Shown piece after piece: positions 53,826 through 62,800 of a DNA stretch of 64,000 nucleotides (position 1 is the first letter of the stretch; every line of letters begins with the position of its first letter). This DNA is from Chengkuizengella sediminis (GTDB taxonomy: Bacteria > Bacillota > Bacilli > Paenibacillales > KCTC-33759). Location: the NCBI RefSeq assembly GCF_010078385.1, contig NZ_SIJC01000002.1:310001-374000 (forward strand). Direction: 5' to 3'. A program made the translations under genes and the position numbers. Below the pieces are notes generated by a model, which saw only the letters and a list, made by a program, of their open reading frames with translations, was not told the DNA's origin and searched no databases.

Positions 53826-54470
53826 TTGCCATTGTCATTTTCTTTTTTTTGGAGTAGAGCATTTTTATTAAATCGACATTTGTTGTGGTTATTATTCATC
53901 ATTAATTTTTTAGGAACAATCTATGGATATTACTGGTATAAAAATCAACTTATATATACGATGAGTGAATACTCTAATTGGTTTATATTTGTAGTTCCAG
54001 ACAGTCCTACAGCTAGTTTATTTTTTACACTATCCATTTTATATTTATTGCTTGATGAATATACAAATTCCAAAAAACGAGGGTTCCTACGTGGTATTAT
54101 TGAAGTATTAGGTGTGGTTACTTCAGTGAAATATGGAATTTGGGCAGTTGTTATGATATTTGCTGCTGCTGCACAAGGAGATGCGATGGTTTGGCAAGAT
54201 TGGATGCTAACGGTTTCCCATTTAGGGATGGCAGCAGAAGCTATCTTGTTTATTCGTTTTTTTGGTTTTAAGCTAATACATATAGTTCCGGTAGCTATTT
54301 GGACTTTATTTAATGATTTTGTTGATTATAAATATTACGTATTTCCATGGTTGCCTAATGAGTTAGAGGATGATTTATTAGCGATTCAAGTATTTACGAT
54401 TATTCTAAGCATTCTGAGTATATTTACATCGTACTTAGGGCTCAGGTATAGGGTAATTAGTAGGAATTAG
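53826..54470 (+). CDS. ypjA: YpjA-like membrane protein (DUF1405)
   Basis: A roughly 214-residue protein with about six membrane segments. It includes FLGTIYGYYWYKNQL, FVVPDSPTASLFFTLSILYL and VKYGIWAVVMI, features of the DUF1405 family, and lies right after qcrC as in B. subtilis. Start is TTG 53826 (GGAGGT 4 bases upstream) or TTG 53832 (10 bases). Function unknown. Confidence 0.8.
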   Translation: MPLSFSFFWSRAFLLNRHLLWLLFIINFLGTIYGYYWYKNQLIYTMSEYSNWFIFVVPDSPTASLFFTLSILYLLLDEYTNSKKRGFLRGIIEVLGVVTSVKYGIWAVVMIFAAAAQGDAMVWQDWMLTVSHLGMAAEAILFIRFFGFKLIHIVPVAIWTLFNDFVDYKYYVFPWLPNELEDDLLAIQVFTIILSILSIFTSYLGLRYRVISRN

Positions 54471-54504
54471 CTATATCATCATTATATTTTTGGTCTAAAA
54501 GTGG

Positions 54505-54563
54505 ACATCCCTCCATATATTATATCAACCGTGATGTTGAACGTAATAGGGGGATGTTTTTTT
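54505..54563 (+). promoter_or_regulatory. Terminator-like hairpin overlapping the ypjB ribosome binding site
   Basis: ACATCCCTCC (54505-54514) pairs with GGGGGATGT (54549-54557), one bulged base, 34-base loop, followed by seven T running to ATG 54564. The Shine-Dalgarno AGGGGG is in the 3' arm. Confidence 0.6.
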
Positions 54564-55424
54564 ATGTGGTTTTTTAATCGAAAATCTATTTTTATTGTGT
54601 ACATGCTGATCATGGGCTTTAGTATTATATTTATAAGTGGTTGTGCTACAAAGGAACCGAATCATTCTGCTCAAAAAGTATTGAGTTTAGATGAGGAAAA
54701 TTTAAAACAATTGGAAACCATGAACATGTTAGCTAGTGAGATGGTACAAAAAACAACGGAAAAAAACTATGTTGAAGCTAGAGATATTTTGTTGAAATTA
54801 AGTGAGCAGTTAACAGAGGTGAACTATGACGGTTTAACTTCAATTGAAGGATTAAAAGCGCTCTCTGATACTTTCGTTATAGCAAAACGGAATTTCAATT
54901 CAGTAAATCTTTCTGAACAAGATGCCCTCATCTCTTCGGCTAAAGTACATCTTGTTATAGATGCTTTAAGTCATCAGAAAGAGCCGATGTGGTTACAATA
55001 TTACAGTGTTTTAAATTCAGATCTAAGTGAATTACAAACTGCTGCTTCTTTAGGTAATAAAGAAAAAACAAACCAGCTTATGAAAACCTATGAACAACAT
55101 TATGCTTTCATTCGTCCTGCCATGATCATTAATAGGGAGCCTGAAAATATAGATCAACTAGATTCTTACCTTACATTTTTACAAAATCACATTTCAGATG
55201 AGGACAAGAAGGAAAATGTAAACGCAGTGATTGAGGAGTTAAAACGATTTATAAAAGAAGTCTTTTATCAAGATCAATCCTCAACAGTCCCCCCTTTAAC
55301 TAAAGATCAAAGTATTTTTTCATGGGTAATATCGATAGGAACAATCATCGTGTCTGTATTATTTTACGTTGGTTGGAGAAGGTACGACTATGAAAAAACG
55401 AATATATTTTCAGTAAAAAAATAA
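54564..55424 (+). CDS. ypjB: YpjB-like lipoprotein or membrane protein
   Basis: A roughly 286-residue protein. The N-terminus has a hydrophobic stretch and lipobox FISGC (cleavage before C27), followed by a long helical region (about 35-255) and a C-terminal membrane helix (about 255-275) with a basic tail. The sporulation protein YpjB has this layout in B. subtilis and the same position. ATG 54564 is chosen because AGGGGG is 10 bases upstream; that site lies in the hairpin's 3' arm. Confidence 0.72.
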   Translation: MWFFNRKSIFIVYMLIMGFSIIFISGCATKEPNHSAQKVLSLDEENLKQLETMNMLASEMVQKTTEKNYVEARDILLKLSEQLTEVNYDGLTSIEGLKALSDTFVIAKRNFNSVNLSEQDALISSAKVHLVIDALSHQKEPMWLQYYSVLNSDLSELQTAASLGNKEKTNQLMKTYEQHYAFIRPAMIINREPENIDQLDSYLTFLQNHISDEDKKENVNAVIEELKRFIKEVFYQDQSSTVPPLTKDQSIFSWVISIGTIIVSVLFYVGWRRYDYEKTNIFSVKK

Positions 55425-55458
55425 AAATCAGTCCTTTTTGACTAAAAAAGACTGATTT
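55425..55458. terminator. Hairpin after ypjB
   Basis: AAATCAGTC and GACTGATTT form a 9-bp stem; the following T run is weak. Confidence 0.5.
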
Positions 55459-55539
55459 CCTATTAAGCCCCTAATTATATGGAGGGAACTATGAGTAATA
55501 TGATAAACATTAACATTCATCTTATTAGTAATTAGAGGT

Positions 55540-55712
55540 ATTTAATGGTCTTATTCATATTTTTTCAGTGCATTTTTAATATTAGCTGTAATTGGTGGTC
55601 TTATTTTTGCCCAAAATGGGTATTTCATTGTTTTTTGAGTGAAATTAACGAAATAAGACCGTTAATTCCCTCTATTCACTTAAAGGAGTATGTTTTTCAT
55701 GATATAAGACCA
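55540..55712. repeat. Palindromic cluster of GGTCTTATT motifs
   Basis: GGTCTTATT appears twice forward (near 55543 and 55590), and its complement AATAAGACC or ATAAGACC twice (near 55650 and 55702), so arms face each other across a region of about 170 bases. The gap 55425-55818 otherwise holds no convincing gene. Confidence 0.5.
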
Positions 55713-55818
55713 CTATTTTCCTTTATTATTTTCAATTTCATTTTACACATAATATGAATTTTAAGTATCCGGATATATAAGTATCATACTTCCATGGGAT
55801 TTAGTGTAGTGGGATACT

Positions 55819-56691
55819 TTATGCCTCTTCCTCTTTAAAGCCTTCTCCTAACACATCATGAACGTCACTTATAATGATAAAAGCTTTTGGATCGATGGAT
55901 TTTATCAAAATTGTCACCCGTCTAATTTCACGTCTGCTAACAACGCAATAAACAGCTTCTCGATTTTTTTTTGAATAGGCTCCTTTTGTCATAAATAAAG
56001 TTAACCCTCGTTCTAATTCATTTGAAATACTTTCTGTTATTTCCTCTGATTTTTCTGACATGATCGTAAACGCTTTGGCAGAATAAGCACCTTCCTGAAT
56101 AAAATCAATAATTCGCGCTGCGATAAACACTACAACAAGTGTGTATAATATCTTTTCTTTTTCGATGTAAAATATAGAGGCACCGATAACAACGAAATCT
56201 ATAGCCAATAAAACTTTACCAATACTCCATCCTCTTAACTTGTGTCCAGCTCTGGCTACAATATCCGCACCTCCTGTAGTTCCTCCGTATCTAAATACAA
56301 GACCTAATCCAACTCCACTAGCCACTCCAGCATAAAGTGTGGTTAGGAAATAATCATTATTTTGAAATGGTTGTATCCACTCATTATTGATACTTAATTC
56401 CATAAGCCACAAAAATACTGAAAGGGAAACCGTTCCAAATATCGTTAAAATCATGGACTGTTTTCCAAACAATCTCCATCCTACATAAAATAAAGGGATG
56501 TTTATGATTAAGGTCATGTATGAAGGGGGGAGATCAAATGCATAATTTAAAAGTAATGCAATCCCTGTAACTCCGCCTTCCATCAGCTCATTGGGTATCA
56601 CTAAAATATTAAGTCCAAATGCGTATACTGCTGTACCTACGATAATAAAGAATAATTGTTTAATCGAAATGTTCATTTTGCTCCAATTCAT
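55819..56691 (-). CDS. YitT/DUF2179 family membrane protein (YpjC-like)
   Basis: A 290-residue protein with five or six membrane segments (about 10-185), then a soluble DUF2179 domain (about 205-290; ITESISNELERGLTLF...VYCVVSRREIRRVTILI). EGGVTGIALLLNY and FRYGGTTGGADIVARAGH are family motifs. It may be a transporter or a regulator; no substrate is known. AAGGAG precedes ATG 56691. It lies in the place of ypjC. Confidence 0.85.
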   Translation of the reverse strand: MNWSKMNISIKQLFFIIVGTAVYAFGLNILVIPNELMEGGVTGIALLLNYAFDLPPSYMTLIINIPLFYVGWRLFGKQSMILTIFGTVSLSVFLWLMELSINNEWIQPFQNNDYFLTTLYAGVASGVGLGLVFRYGGTTGGADIVARAGHKLRGWSIGKVLLAIDFVVIGASIFYIEKEKILYTLVVVFIAARIIDFIQEGAYSAKAFTIMSEKSEEITESISNELERGLTLFMTKGAYSKKNREAVYCVVSRREIRRVTILIKSIDPKAFIIISDVHDVLGEGFKEEEA

Positions 56692-56838
56692 TGTAAAACT
56701 CCTTATCTTTGATGATGTTATTATTTTAACCCATAATGAATGTCATGCAAAATCAAATTTTTAATAACATTGTTTTTAATCAATCTTTGATATAACATAG
56801 TAGAAAGACAATATCAAGGATGGATGTTTTGAAAGGTT

Positions 56839-57007
56839 GTTCAAAAAGTTCCCCTTTGATTACGAAGTGGATCAAGGGAGTGTTCTCGGCATCGAATATA
56901 GCACTCACATTTGAAGTCCGGTGCTCATGTAACCTATTACTACACTCTGCTCCGGCTTCTGCATGTTCGTACAATCTTCTCGGTACTGAAAACGGAACTT
57001 TTTGAAC
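56839..57007. mobile_element. MITE-like element, copy 1
   Basis: Terminal inverted repeats GTTCAAAAAGTTCC (56839-56852) and GGAACTTTTTGAAC (56994-57007), length 169. It shares its right half almost completely with copy 2. Internal GAAG.CCGG...CCGG.TTC pairing gives a structured RNA. Short open frames in it are not supported. It ends 28 bases before mazG. Confidence 0.75.
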
Positions 57008-57035
57008 CCGCATTATAATGAGGGAAGTGGTGTAA

Positions 57036-57362
57036 ATGTCTGATAAAACATTAACTCAGCTTCAACAAGAAGTGGATGAATACATATCACAATTTAAAGA
57101 AGGATATTTCAGTCCTTTGTCCATGCTTGCTAGAATATCTGAAGAAGTAGGGGAACTAGCTAGGGAAGTCAATCATACATTTGGTGAAAAACCAAAAAAA
57201 CCTTCAGAAGAAGATAATTCGATTGAAATGGAATTGGCTGATATTTTATTTATAATCATTTGTTTTGCTAACTCTCAAGGTATTAATTTAACAGAAGCTT
57301 TTAACCAAGTTATGAATAAATTCGAAACCCGAGATAAGGACAGATGGACCAAAATTAAGTAA
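57036..57362 (+). CDS. MazG-like nucleotide pyrophosphohydrolase (YpjD)
   Basis: A 108-residue protein of the MazG family. ISEEVGELAREVNHTFG and ELADILFIIICFANSQGI give the acidic metal-binding EExxE and ExxD sets. It likely hydrolyses non-standard nucleotides. AGGGAAGTGG precedes ATG. Position matches ypjD. MITE copy 1 lies directly upstream and may have replaced or supplied its leader. Confidence 0.85.
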   Translation: MSDKTLTQLQQEVDEYISQFKEGYFSPLSMLARISEEVGELAREVNHTFGEKPKKPSEEDNSIEMELADILFIIICFANSQGINLTEAFNQVMNKFETRDKDRWTKIK

Positions 57363-57480
57363 AAATGGACTAATCGTAACACCGAACGATTGTAAAATTC
57401 ATATGCTGTACCATCACTTTCATATATAGGATGTTTAAGATAAACTAAACTTTCTAAATATAGAGGGGAGGTATGAGCAG

Positions 57481-58002
57481 ATGAATGGAGAGCAAAAAAT
57501 AAAAAAAGCCTATGAATCCATTTTAAATAGTGATTTTGAACAAGCCATCATGTGGTTTGAAGAAGCTATTGAGCAAGAACCTAATAATGCAATATATCAC
57601 TATAAATTATCTATTACTTTCGCAAGAAGTAATAAGTTGAACAAAGCTTTAGAGCATGCAGAAAAAGCTTCTTTATTAGACGGCAACAATGAAGAATATC
57701 TGTTTCATTATGAGAACTTAAAAGCAAAGGAACTTATTAAAAATGCAGAAGCTTACTTTGATCAAGAAGATGATCAATTACACTTGGCAATTATATTATT
57801 AAAGGAAGCAACGATATTGGATCCATTATCTGTCGAAGCTTGGTTATTAATGGGCATAGCTTATGCTCAGTTAGAAGAATATAGTCAAGCTATTCAAACA
57901 CTAAAAGAAGTTTTAATTCTAGATCCAAATCATGAAATTGCTAAAGAGCTTTTAAAGCAATATAAAATGATGTTTAAAATTTATTTACAATCGTATAAAT
58001 GA
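57481..58002 (+). CDS. TPR repeat protein
   Basis: A 173-residue protein with four or five tetratricopeptide repeats, for example FEQAIMWFEEAIEQEPNNAIYHYKL, NKALEHAEKASLLDGN, and YSQAIQTLKEVLILDPNHEIA. It has no signal or membrane segment; a protein-interaction scaffold is likely. GAGGGGAGG is upstream of ATG. It lies 10-22 bases before dapB. Confidence 0.8.
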   Translation: MNGEQKIKKAYESILNSDFEQAIMWFEEAIEQEPNNAIYHYKLSITFARSNKLNKALEHAEKASLLDGNNEEYLFHYENLKAKELIKNAEAYFDQEDDQLHLAIILLKEATILDPLSVEAWLLMGIAYAQLEEYSQAIQTLKEVLILDPNHEIAKELLKQYKMMFKIYLQSYK

Positions 58003-58024
58003 AAGGGATAAGGTGAGTACAATA

Positions 58025-58828
58025 ATGAATGAACAAACAATTAAAGTAGCTGTATCTGGAGCTTCCGGTAGAATGGGTAAAGAAGTTGTTAAGATGGTCT
58101 TATCTTCACCTGAGTTGGAGTTAGTTGCAGCCATTGATTCAAAAGGTGGAGAGGACGCAGGTACTTTAGTTGGTTTAGACCCTTGTGGGGTGATGATTCA
58201 AGATGATTTGGAATTAGCTTTAATAGAATCTGGGGCACATGTGATTGTTGATTTTACAACCCCTCATGTTGTTTTGAAAAATACAAAAATGGCTATTAAA
58301 AATAAAGTAAGACCTGTGGTGGGAACAACTGGGTTTACACCGCAGGATATTGAGGAATTGGACGAGCTATGTAAAAAAGAGAACATTGGCGGCATCATCG
58401 CTCCTAACTTTGCTATCGGTGCGATATTAATGATGAAATTTGCTGCACAAGCCGCTAAATATATGCCTCATTTAGAAATTATAGAATATCATGGTGATCA
58501 GAAATTAGATGCACCATCAGGTACATCAATCAAAACAGCCGAGTTGATCTCTGAAAGTCGTAAGGAATTTCGTCAGGGAAATCCAGATGAGAAAGAAACA
58601 ATTGATGGATCCCGAGGTGGACAATACAATGGATTTAGAATACATAGTGTTAGACTTCCAGGCGTATTTGCACAACAAGAAGTTATATTTGGAGGGCATG
58701 GTCAATCTTTAAAAATTCGCCATGATTCTTATGATCGAGAAGGGTATATGCCAGGCGTTAATTTAGCCATACAAAAAGTAATGGATCTTAGTGGCATCGT
58801 ATATGGATTCGAACATTTTGTAGATTAA
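58025..58828 (+). CDS. dapB: 4-hydroxy-tetrahydrodipicolinate reductase
   Basis: A 267-residue enzyme of lysine/diaminopimelate synthesis. The NAD(P) loop is VSGASGRMGKEV, with VGTTGFT and APNFAIGAILMM, and the active-site motif EYHGDQKLDAPSGTS. The first histidine and the lysine of the usual HHxxK are kept, but the second histidine is glycine. ATG 58025 has AAGGTGA 8 bases upstream; GTG 58013 is an alternative. MITE copy 2 starts 9 bases after the stop. Confidence 0.93.
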   Translation: MNEQTIKVAVSGASGRMGKEVVKMVLSSPELELVAAIDSKGGEDAGTLVGLDPCGVMIQDDLELALIESGAHVIVDFTTPHVVLKNTKMAIKNKVRPVVGTTGFTPQDIEELDELCKKENIGGIIAPNFAIGAILMMKFAAQAAKYMPHLEIIEYHGDQKLDAPSGTSIKTAELISESRKEFRQGNPDEKETIDGSRGGQYNGFRIHSVRLPGVFAQQEVIFGGHGQSLKIRHDSYDREGYMPGVNLAIQKVMDLSGIVYGFEHFVD

Positions 58829-58836
58829 TAGAGGTT

Positions 58837-59064
58837 GTTCAAAAAGTTCCTCTTTGCCAGTACAGGACGTCTGGTACTGCGTTAGTCACATGGAAGTGAC
58901 TGGTTTTAAGCAGTGATCACGAAGTATTTCAAAGAAGTAATTTCGACATCAAATATTGCACTCACATTTGAAGTCCGGTGCTCATGTAACAAATTACTAC
59001 ACTCCGCTCCGGCTTCTGCATGTTCGCACAATCTTCTCGGTGCTGAAAATGGAACTTTTTGAAC
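58837..59064. mobile_element. MITE-like element, copy 2
   Basis: The same 14-bp terminal inverted repeats (58837-58850, 59051-59064), length 228. Relative to copy 1 it has about 60 more bases on the left, including hairpins CCAGTAC/GTACTGG and AGTCAC/GTGACT. From CACTCACATTTGAAGTCCGG to the right end the two differ at only a few positions. It is in the same orientation, ending 36 bases before mgsA. Confidence 0.78.
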
Positions 59065-59100
59065 ACATATTAAAATTGTTCAGAGGGGTGAAAAGTACAT

Positions 59101-59520
59101 ATGAATATCGCATTTATTGCACATGATAGAAAAAAAGAAGAAATTGTTAATTTTGCAATTGCATACGAAAAAACCTTCTTTCATCATGAGCTTTATTCAA
59201 CAGGCACTACAGGTAAAAAAATCATGGATAACACTGATTTAAAAATTCATCGTTTCATGTCAGGTCCCTTAGGTGGAGATCAGCAAATTGGTGCCATGGT
59301 GGCTAAAAATGAAATGGATTTGATTATATTTTTACGAGATCCTTTAATGGCACAGCCCCATGAACCTGACATTATTGCATTATTAAGATTATGTGATGTT
59401 CAAGGTATTCCTCTTGCTACTAATGTTGCTACTGCAGAAATATTAGTGAAGGCTCTTGAACGTGGTGATTTTGCATGGAGGGAATTAGTACATAAATATA
59501 AACCAGGTGATTCAAAATGA
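59101..59520 (+). CDS. mgsA: Methylglyoxal synthase
   Basis: A 139-residue enzyme converting dihydroxyacetone phosphate to methylglyoxal. [17 protein letters not shown], the STGTTGK phosphate site, [11 protein letters not shown] with the catalytic aspartate, and [12 protein letters not shown] are family features. GAGGGGTG precedes ATG. It overlaps bshB1 by 4 bases (ATGA). Confidence 0.95.
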   Translation: MNIAFIAHDRKKEEIVNFAIAYEKTFFHHELYSTGTTGKKIMDNTDLKIHRFMSGPLGGDQQIGAMVAKNEMDLIIFLRDPLMAQPHEPDIIALLRLCDVQGIPLATNVATAEILVKALERGDFAWRELVHKYKPGDSK

Positions 59521-60215
59521 ACCAAACATTAGACATACTTATATTTGGAGCCCATCCAGATGATGCTGAAATCGGCATGGGTGGAACAATTTATAAACAT
59601 ATATTAGAAGGCTATCGAATAGGTATATGTGATTTGACATTTGCAGAAATGTCTTCAAATGGTGATGTTAAAACAAGGCAAGAGGAAGCCATGGCAGCAA
59701 ATGAGGTTTTAAAGTTAACTGCTCGATCCAATTTAGGCTTGCCTGATCGAGGTTTACAGTTGAATAAGGAACAGATTGATAAAATCACAATAGAAATCCG
59801 AAAATATCAGCCTAAAGTCGTTTTTGCACCTTATTGGATTGATCGACATCCAGACCATATCATGTGCAGTAAAATGGTTGACGAAGCGATATTTAACGCA
59901 AAACTTAGAAATTACCTTCCACAATATGAATCTTGGAAAGTGGAGAGAAATTATTATTATTTTATTAACGATATTCAAGAAGCTGATTTAATGGTAGATG
60001 TCTCTTCTTTTTATGAACAAAAAAGGAATGCATTACAAGCCTATCGCTCACAGTTTCAGAATGTTGGCTTTGCTAAGAATGTAGTTGATACACCTTTAAA
60101 TCAAGGTTATTTGGAAAATGTTGAGGCAAGAGATCGTTTATTAGGTCAAAAAAGCAATGTATCATATGCTGAAGGTTTTATTACGAAATCTCCTTATTTA
60201 GTTGAGTTGTTCTAG
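59517..60215 (+). CDS. bshB1: Bacillithiol biosynthesis deacetylase BshB1
   Basis: A 232-residue LmbE/PIG-L deacetylase with zinc motif [12 protein letters not shown] (H13, D16) and [13 protein letters not shown]. It deacetylates GlcNAc-malate to GlcN-malate, the second step of bacillithiol synthesis. It is next to bshA, as in B. subtilis. Confidence 0.92.
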   Translation: MNQTLDILIFGAHPDDAEIGMGGTIYKHILEGYRIGICDLTFAEMSSNGDVKTRQEEAMAANEVLKLTARSNLGLPDRGLQLNKEQIDKITIEIRKYQPKVVFAPYWIDRHPDHIMCSKMVDEAIFNAKLRNYLPQYESWKVERNYYYFINDIQEADLMVDVSSFYEQKRNALQAYRSQFQNVGFAKNVVDTPLNQGYLENVEARDRLLGQKSNVSYAEGFITKSPYLVELF

Positions 60216-60305
60216 GCACCTTATCGAAAACTTCCACATCCAAAATGAAGGCGTCTAGGTACACAGCATGTTTATGTGGGTTATTTAAAAGGAGGAGAGG
60301 AATAG

Positions 60306-61457
60306 ATGACTAAAAAATTAAAAATAGGCATTACTTGTTACCCATCATTAGGTGGTTCTGGTATCATAGCTACTGAGCTTGGAAAACTTCTAGCTGAAAA
60401 TGGTCATGAAGTACATTTTATTACACATGGGATGCCTTTTCGTTTAGGAAAATATCATAAAAATGTTTTTTACCATGAAGTTCAGGTTACAAATTATCAT
60501 GTGTTTAAATATCCTCCTTATGATTTATCACTTGCCAATAAATTAGCACAAATTGTGAGAATGAAAAATCTTGACTTACTTCACGTCCACTATGCATTTC
60601 CACATGCTGTTTGTGCATATTTAGCTAAACAAATAGTAGGTGAAAAGCTGAAAATAGTGACAACTTTGCATGGAACAGATATTACCATTCTCGCGCAGGA
60701 CGAATCTTTAAAAGATCTGATTCGATTAGGTATTAATGAAAGTGATGCTGTTACAGCAGTTTCTAGAGATCTTATTCAAGAAACAAAAAGTGTACTTTCA
60801 ATTGAAAAACCGATAGATCTTACGTATAATTTTGTAGACAAGAGAGAGTATTATCCTCGTGAGGTTTCGGAATGTAGAAAAGATTTTGCACAACCAAATG
60901 AAAAAATACTGATACACATATCAAACTTTCGACCTGTTAAAAGAGTTTTGGATGTGTTAGACATATTTTATAAAGTGAATCAAGAGATACCTTCTAAGTT
61001 ATTATTCGTTGGTGAAGGACCCGAACTTTCAAAAGTACAATGTAAAGCAGAAAAATTGGGCATAGATGACCGCATTATCTTTTTAGGGAAACAGGACGAT
61101 GTAGCCCAGGTATTATCTTTGGCTGATATTATGTTACTTCCATCTGAAAAAGAAAGCTTTGGTTTAGTAGCATTGGAAGCGATGGCTTGCGGTGTGCCAA
61201 CGATTGGTTCTGACGCTGGGGGAATTCCTGAGGTTGTTACTCAAGGAGAGACCGGGTATTTAGCCAATATTGGAGATACGAATCAAATGGCAGAAGATGC
61301 AATAAAGATATTATCTGATCATGATTTATACGATCAGCTTGTGAACAATGGATTAGAGCGAGCTAGGTATTATTTTTGTAATAACGTGATAACAGAAACG
61401 TATGAAAAAATTTATTACCGTGTTTTAAATTTAGAGCCGATTGGGGTCCACTCTTAA
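60306..61457 (+). CDS. bshA: Bacillithiol glycosyltransferase BshA
   Basis: A 383-residue GT4 glycosyltransferase. ITCYPSLGGSGIIATELGK, LLHVHYAFPHAVCAYLAK, TLHGTDITIL, and EKESFGLVALEAMACGVP (family E-x7-E) are visible. It joins GlcNAc to L-malate. GGAGGAG precedes ATG. Confidence 0.94.
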   Translation: MTKKLKIGITCYPSLGGSGIIATELGKLLAENGHEVHFITHGMPFRLGKYHKNVFYHEVQVTNYHVFKYPPYDLSLANKLAQIVRMKNLDLLHVHYAFPHAVCAYLAKQIVGEKLKIVTTLHGTDITILAQDESLKDLIRLGINESDAVTAVSRDLIQETKSVLSIEKPIDLTYNFVDKREYYPREVSECRKDFAQPNEKILIHISNFRPVKRVLDVLDIFYKVNQEIPSKLLFVGEGPELSKVQCKAEKLGIDDRIIFLGKQDDVAQVLSLADIMLLPSEKESFGLVALEAMACGVPTIGSDAGGIPEVVTQGETGYLANIGDTNQMAEDAIKILSDHDLYDQLVNNGLERARYYFCNNVITETYEKIYYRVLNLEPIGVHS

Positions 61458-61504
61458 TATGGATGATACTTAGAAAAAGTTGATCAAAAGTAAAAGTGGT
61501 GTAA

Positions 61505-62800
61505 ATGATGAATGATTTGATAATAATGGAACAAGAAGCTTCAGAAGTGATTAGTGAATTAGAAAAACATGGTTATGAAGCCTATTATGTTGGAGGATAT
61601 GTCAGAGATAAGTTTTTAAATAGAAACATCAAAGATATAGATATCACAACTTCTGCGTATCCATCCATCGTGATGGATATTTTTTCTCATACAGTGCCTA
61701 CTGGTTTACAGCATGGTACTGTGACAGTTGTTATGAGAAATTATCACTTTGAAGTGACAACCTATCGTACAGAATCTGAATATGAAGATCACCGTCGTCC
61801 TAAAGAAGTGCGATTTGTAAGTAAATTAATGGATGATTTAGAACGTCGAGATTTTACAATGAACGCTATGGCGATTGATATTAATGGGACAATCATTGAT
61901 CCTTTTGGTGGTAAAAGAGATTTAAGCACAAAAATACTAAAGTGCGTGGGAGATCCTTTGCTTCGTTTCTCAGAAGATGCCTTAAGGATGATGAGAGCCA
62001 TCCGTTTTGCTGCTGAATATGATCTGCAAGTTGAACAAAAAACTTGGAATGCCATTTTATTACATAAAGAGGAAATTAAACATATTGCGATGGAAAGAAT
62101 ATCTGCTGAATTGGATAAAATGATGGAAGGATCAAACCCTAAAAAAGGGGTTCAGCTTTTGATAGCTAGTGAATTGATGAATTATACAAAAGAAAACTTG
62201 CAAATTCATAAAACGAATTGGTTAGCCCTATCAGATCATAGTGTTTTAAATGTATTTGAACATATACATGAAGGGACTATAAGATGGATTTTATTGCTCA
62301 TGTTGTTAAAGACAGAAACAAGCCAAATGACTGTTTTATTAAAAAAACTCAAATTCTCTAATCATAAGATAATGCGAATTCATGTTGTGAACCAGGTAAA
62401 AGATTGCTTAAATGAACAAAATTATTCCGAAAGTTCATGGAAAAAAGCTGTTATTATGTTTGGTGTGGATGCGGTGAAGGATTTGCATACTTTACTAAAT
62501 GCTTTAGCAATTGATCAACATTATTTTAAATTGTTGCCATTTAAAATGAGCAAAGTAGATTTGGACCACATACTTCAAAAAGGGCTGGATTGGATAGATG
62601 AAATTCCTATAATGCAAATACGTGAACTTGAGATTTCTGGGACTGATGTGGTAGGTTTAAAAAGTAAATCTGGACCATGGATTCGGATCGTCTTAAATCA
62701 ACTGCTTACAGAGGTTGCTTTAAATGAACTAGAAAATAAACAAGAGGATTTAATGAATAGAGCTATACAAATCGTAAGAGGAATGAATGAATATGAATGA
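61505..62800 (+). CDS. cca: CCA-adding tRNA nucleotidyltransferase
   Basis: A 431-residue class II enzyme. The head has YYVGGYVRDKFLNRNIKDIDI (GG30-31, D44-x-D46). RRDFTMNAMAID and the ERISAELDKMM motif follow. It adds the CCA end to tRNAs. AAGTGGTG precedes ATG; the second ATG (61508) is possible. It overlaps birA by 14 bases. Confidence 0.94.
   Translation: MMNDLIIMEQEASEVISELEKHGYEAYYVGGYVRDKFLNRNIKDIDITTSAYPSIVMDIFSHTVPTGLQHGTVTVVMRNYHFEVTTYRTESEYEDHRRPKEVRFVSKLMDDLERRDFTMNAMAIDINGTIIDPFGGKRDLSTKILKCVGDPLLRFSEDALRMMRAIRFAAEYDLQVEQKTWNAILLHKEEIKHIAMERISAELDKMMEGSNPKKGVQLLIASELMNYTKENLQIHKTNWLALSDHSVLNVFEHIHEGTIRWILLLMLLKTETSQMTVLLKKLKFSNHKIMRIHVVNQVKDCLNEQNYSESSWKKAVIMFGVDAVKDLHTLLNALAIDQHYFKLLPFKMSKVDLDHILQKGLDWIDEIPIMQIRELEISGTDVVGLKSKSGPWIRIVLNQLLTEVALNELENKQEDLMNRAIQIVRGMNEYE

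Noticed and set aside
55493-55537. 14-codon open frame with GGAGGG upstream
   Set aside because: Too short and of low complexity (MSNMINININHLISN type), next to repeats. No context supports a function.
55545-55757. 70-codon open frame on the plus strand
   Set aside because: It runs through the palindromic GGTCTTATT cluster, has an odd composition, and its only binding site is weak. It is more likely a repeat than a gene.
56780-57013. Open frames on both strands in MITE copy 1
   Set aside because: Copy 2 does not keep these frames, and the region is explained by the repeat.
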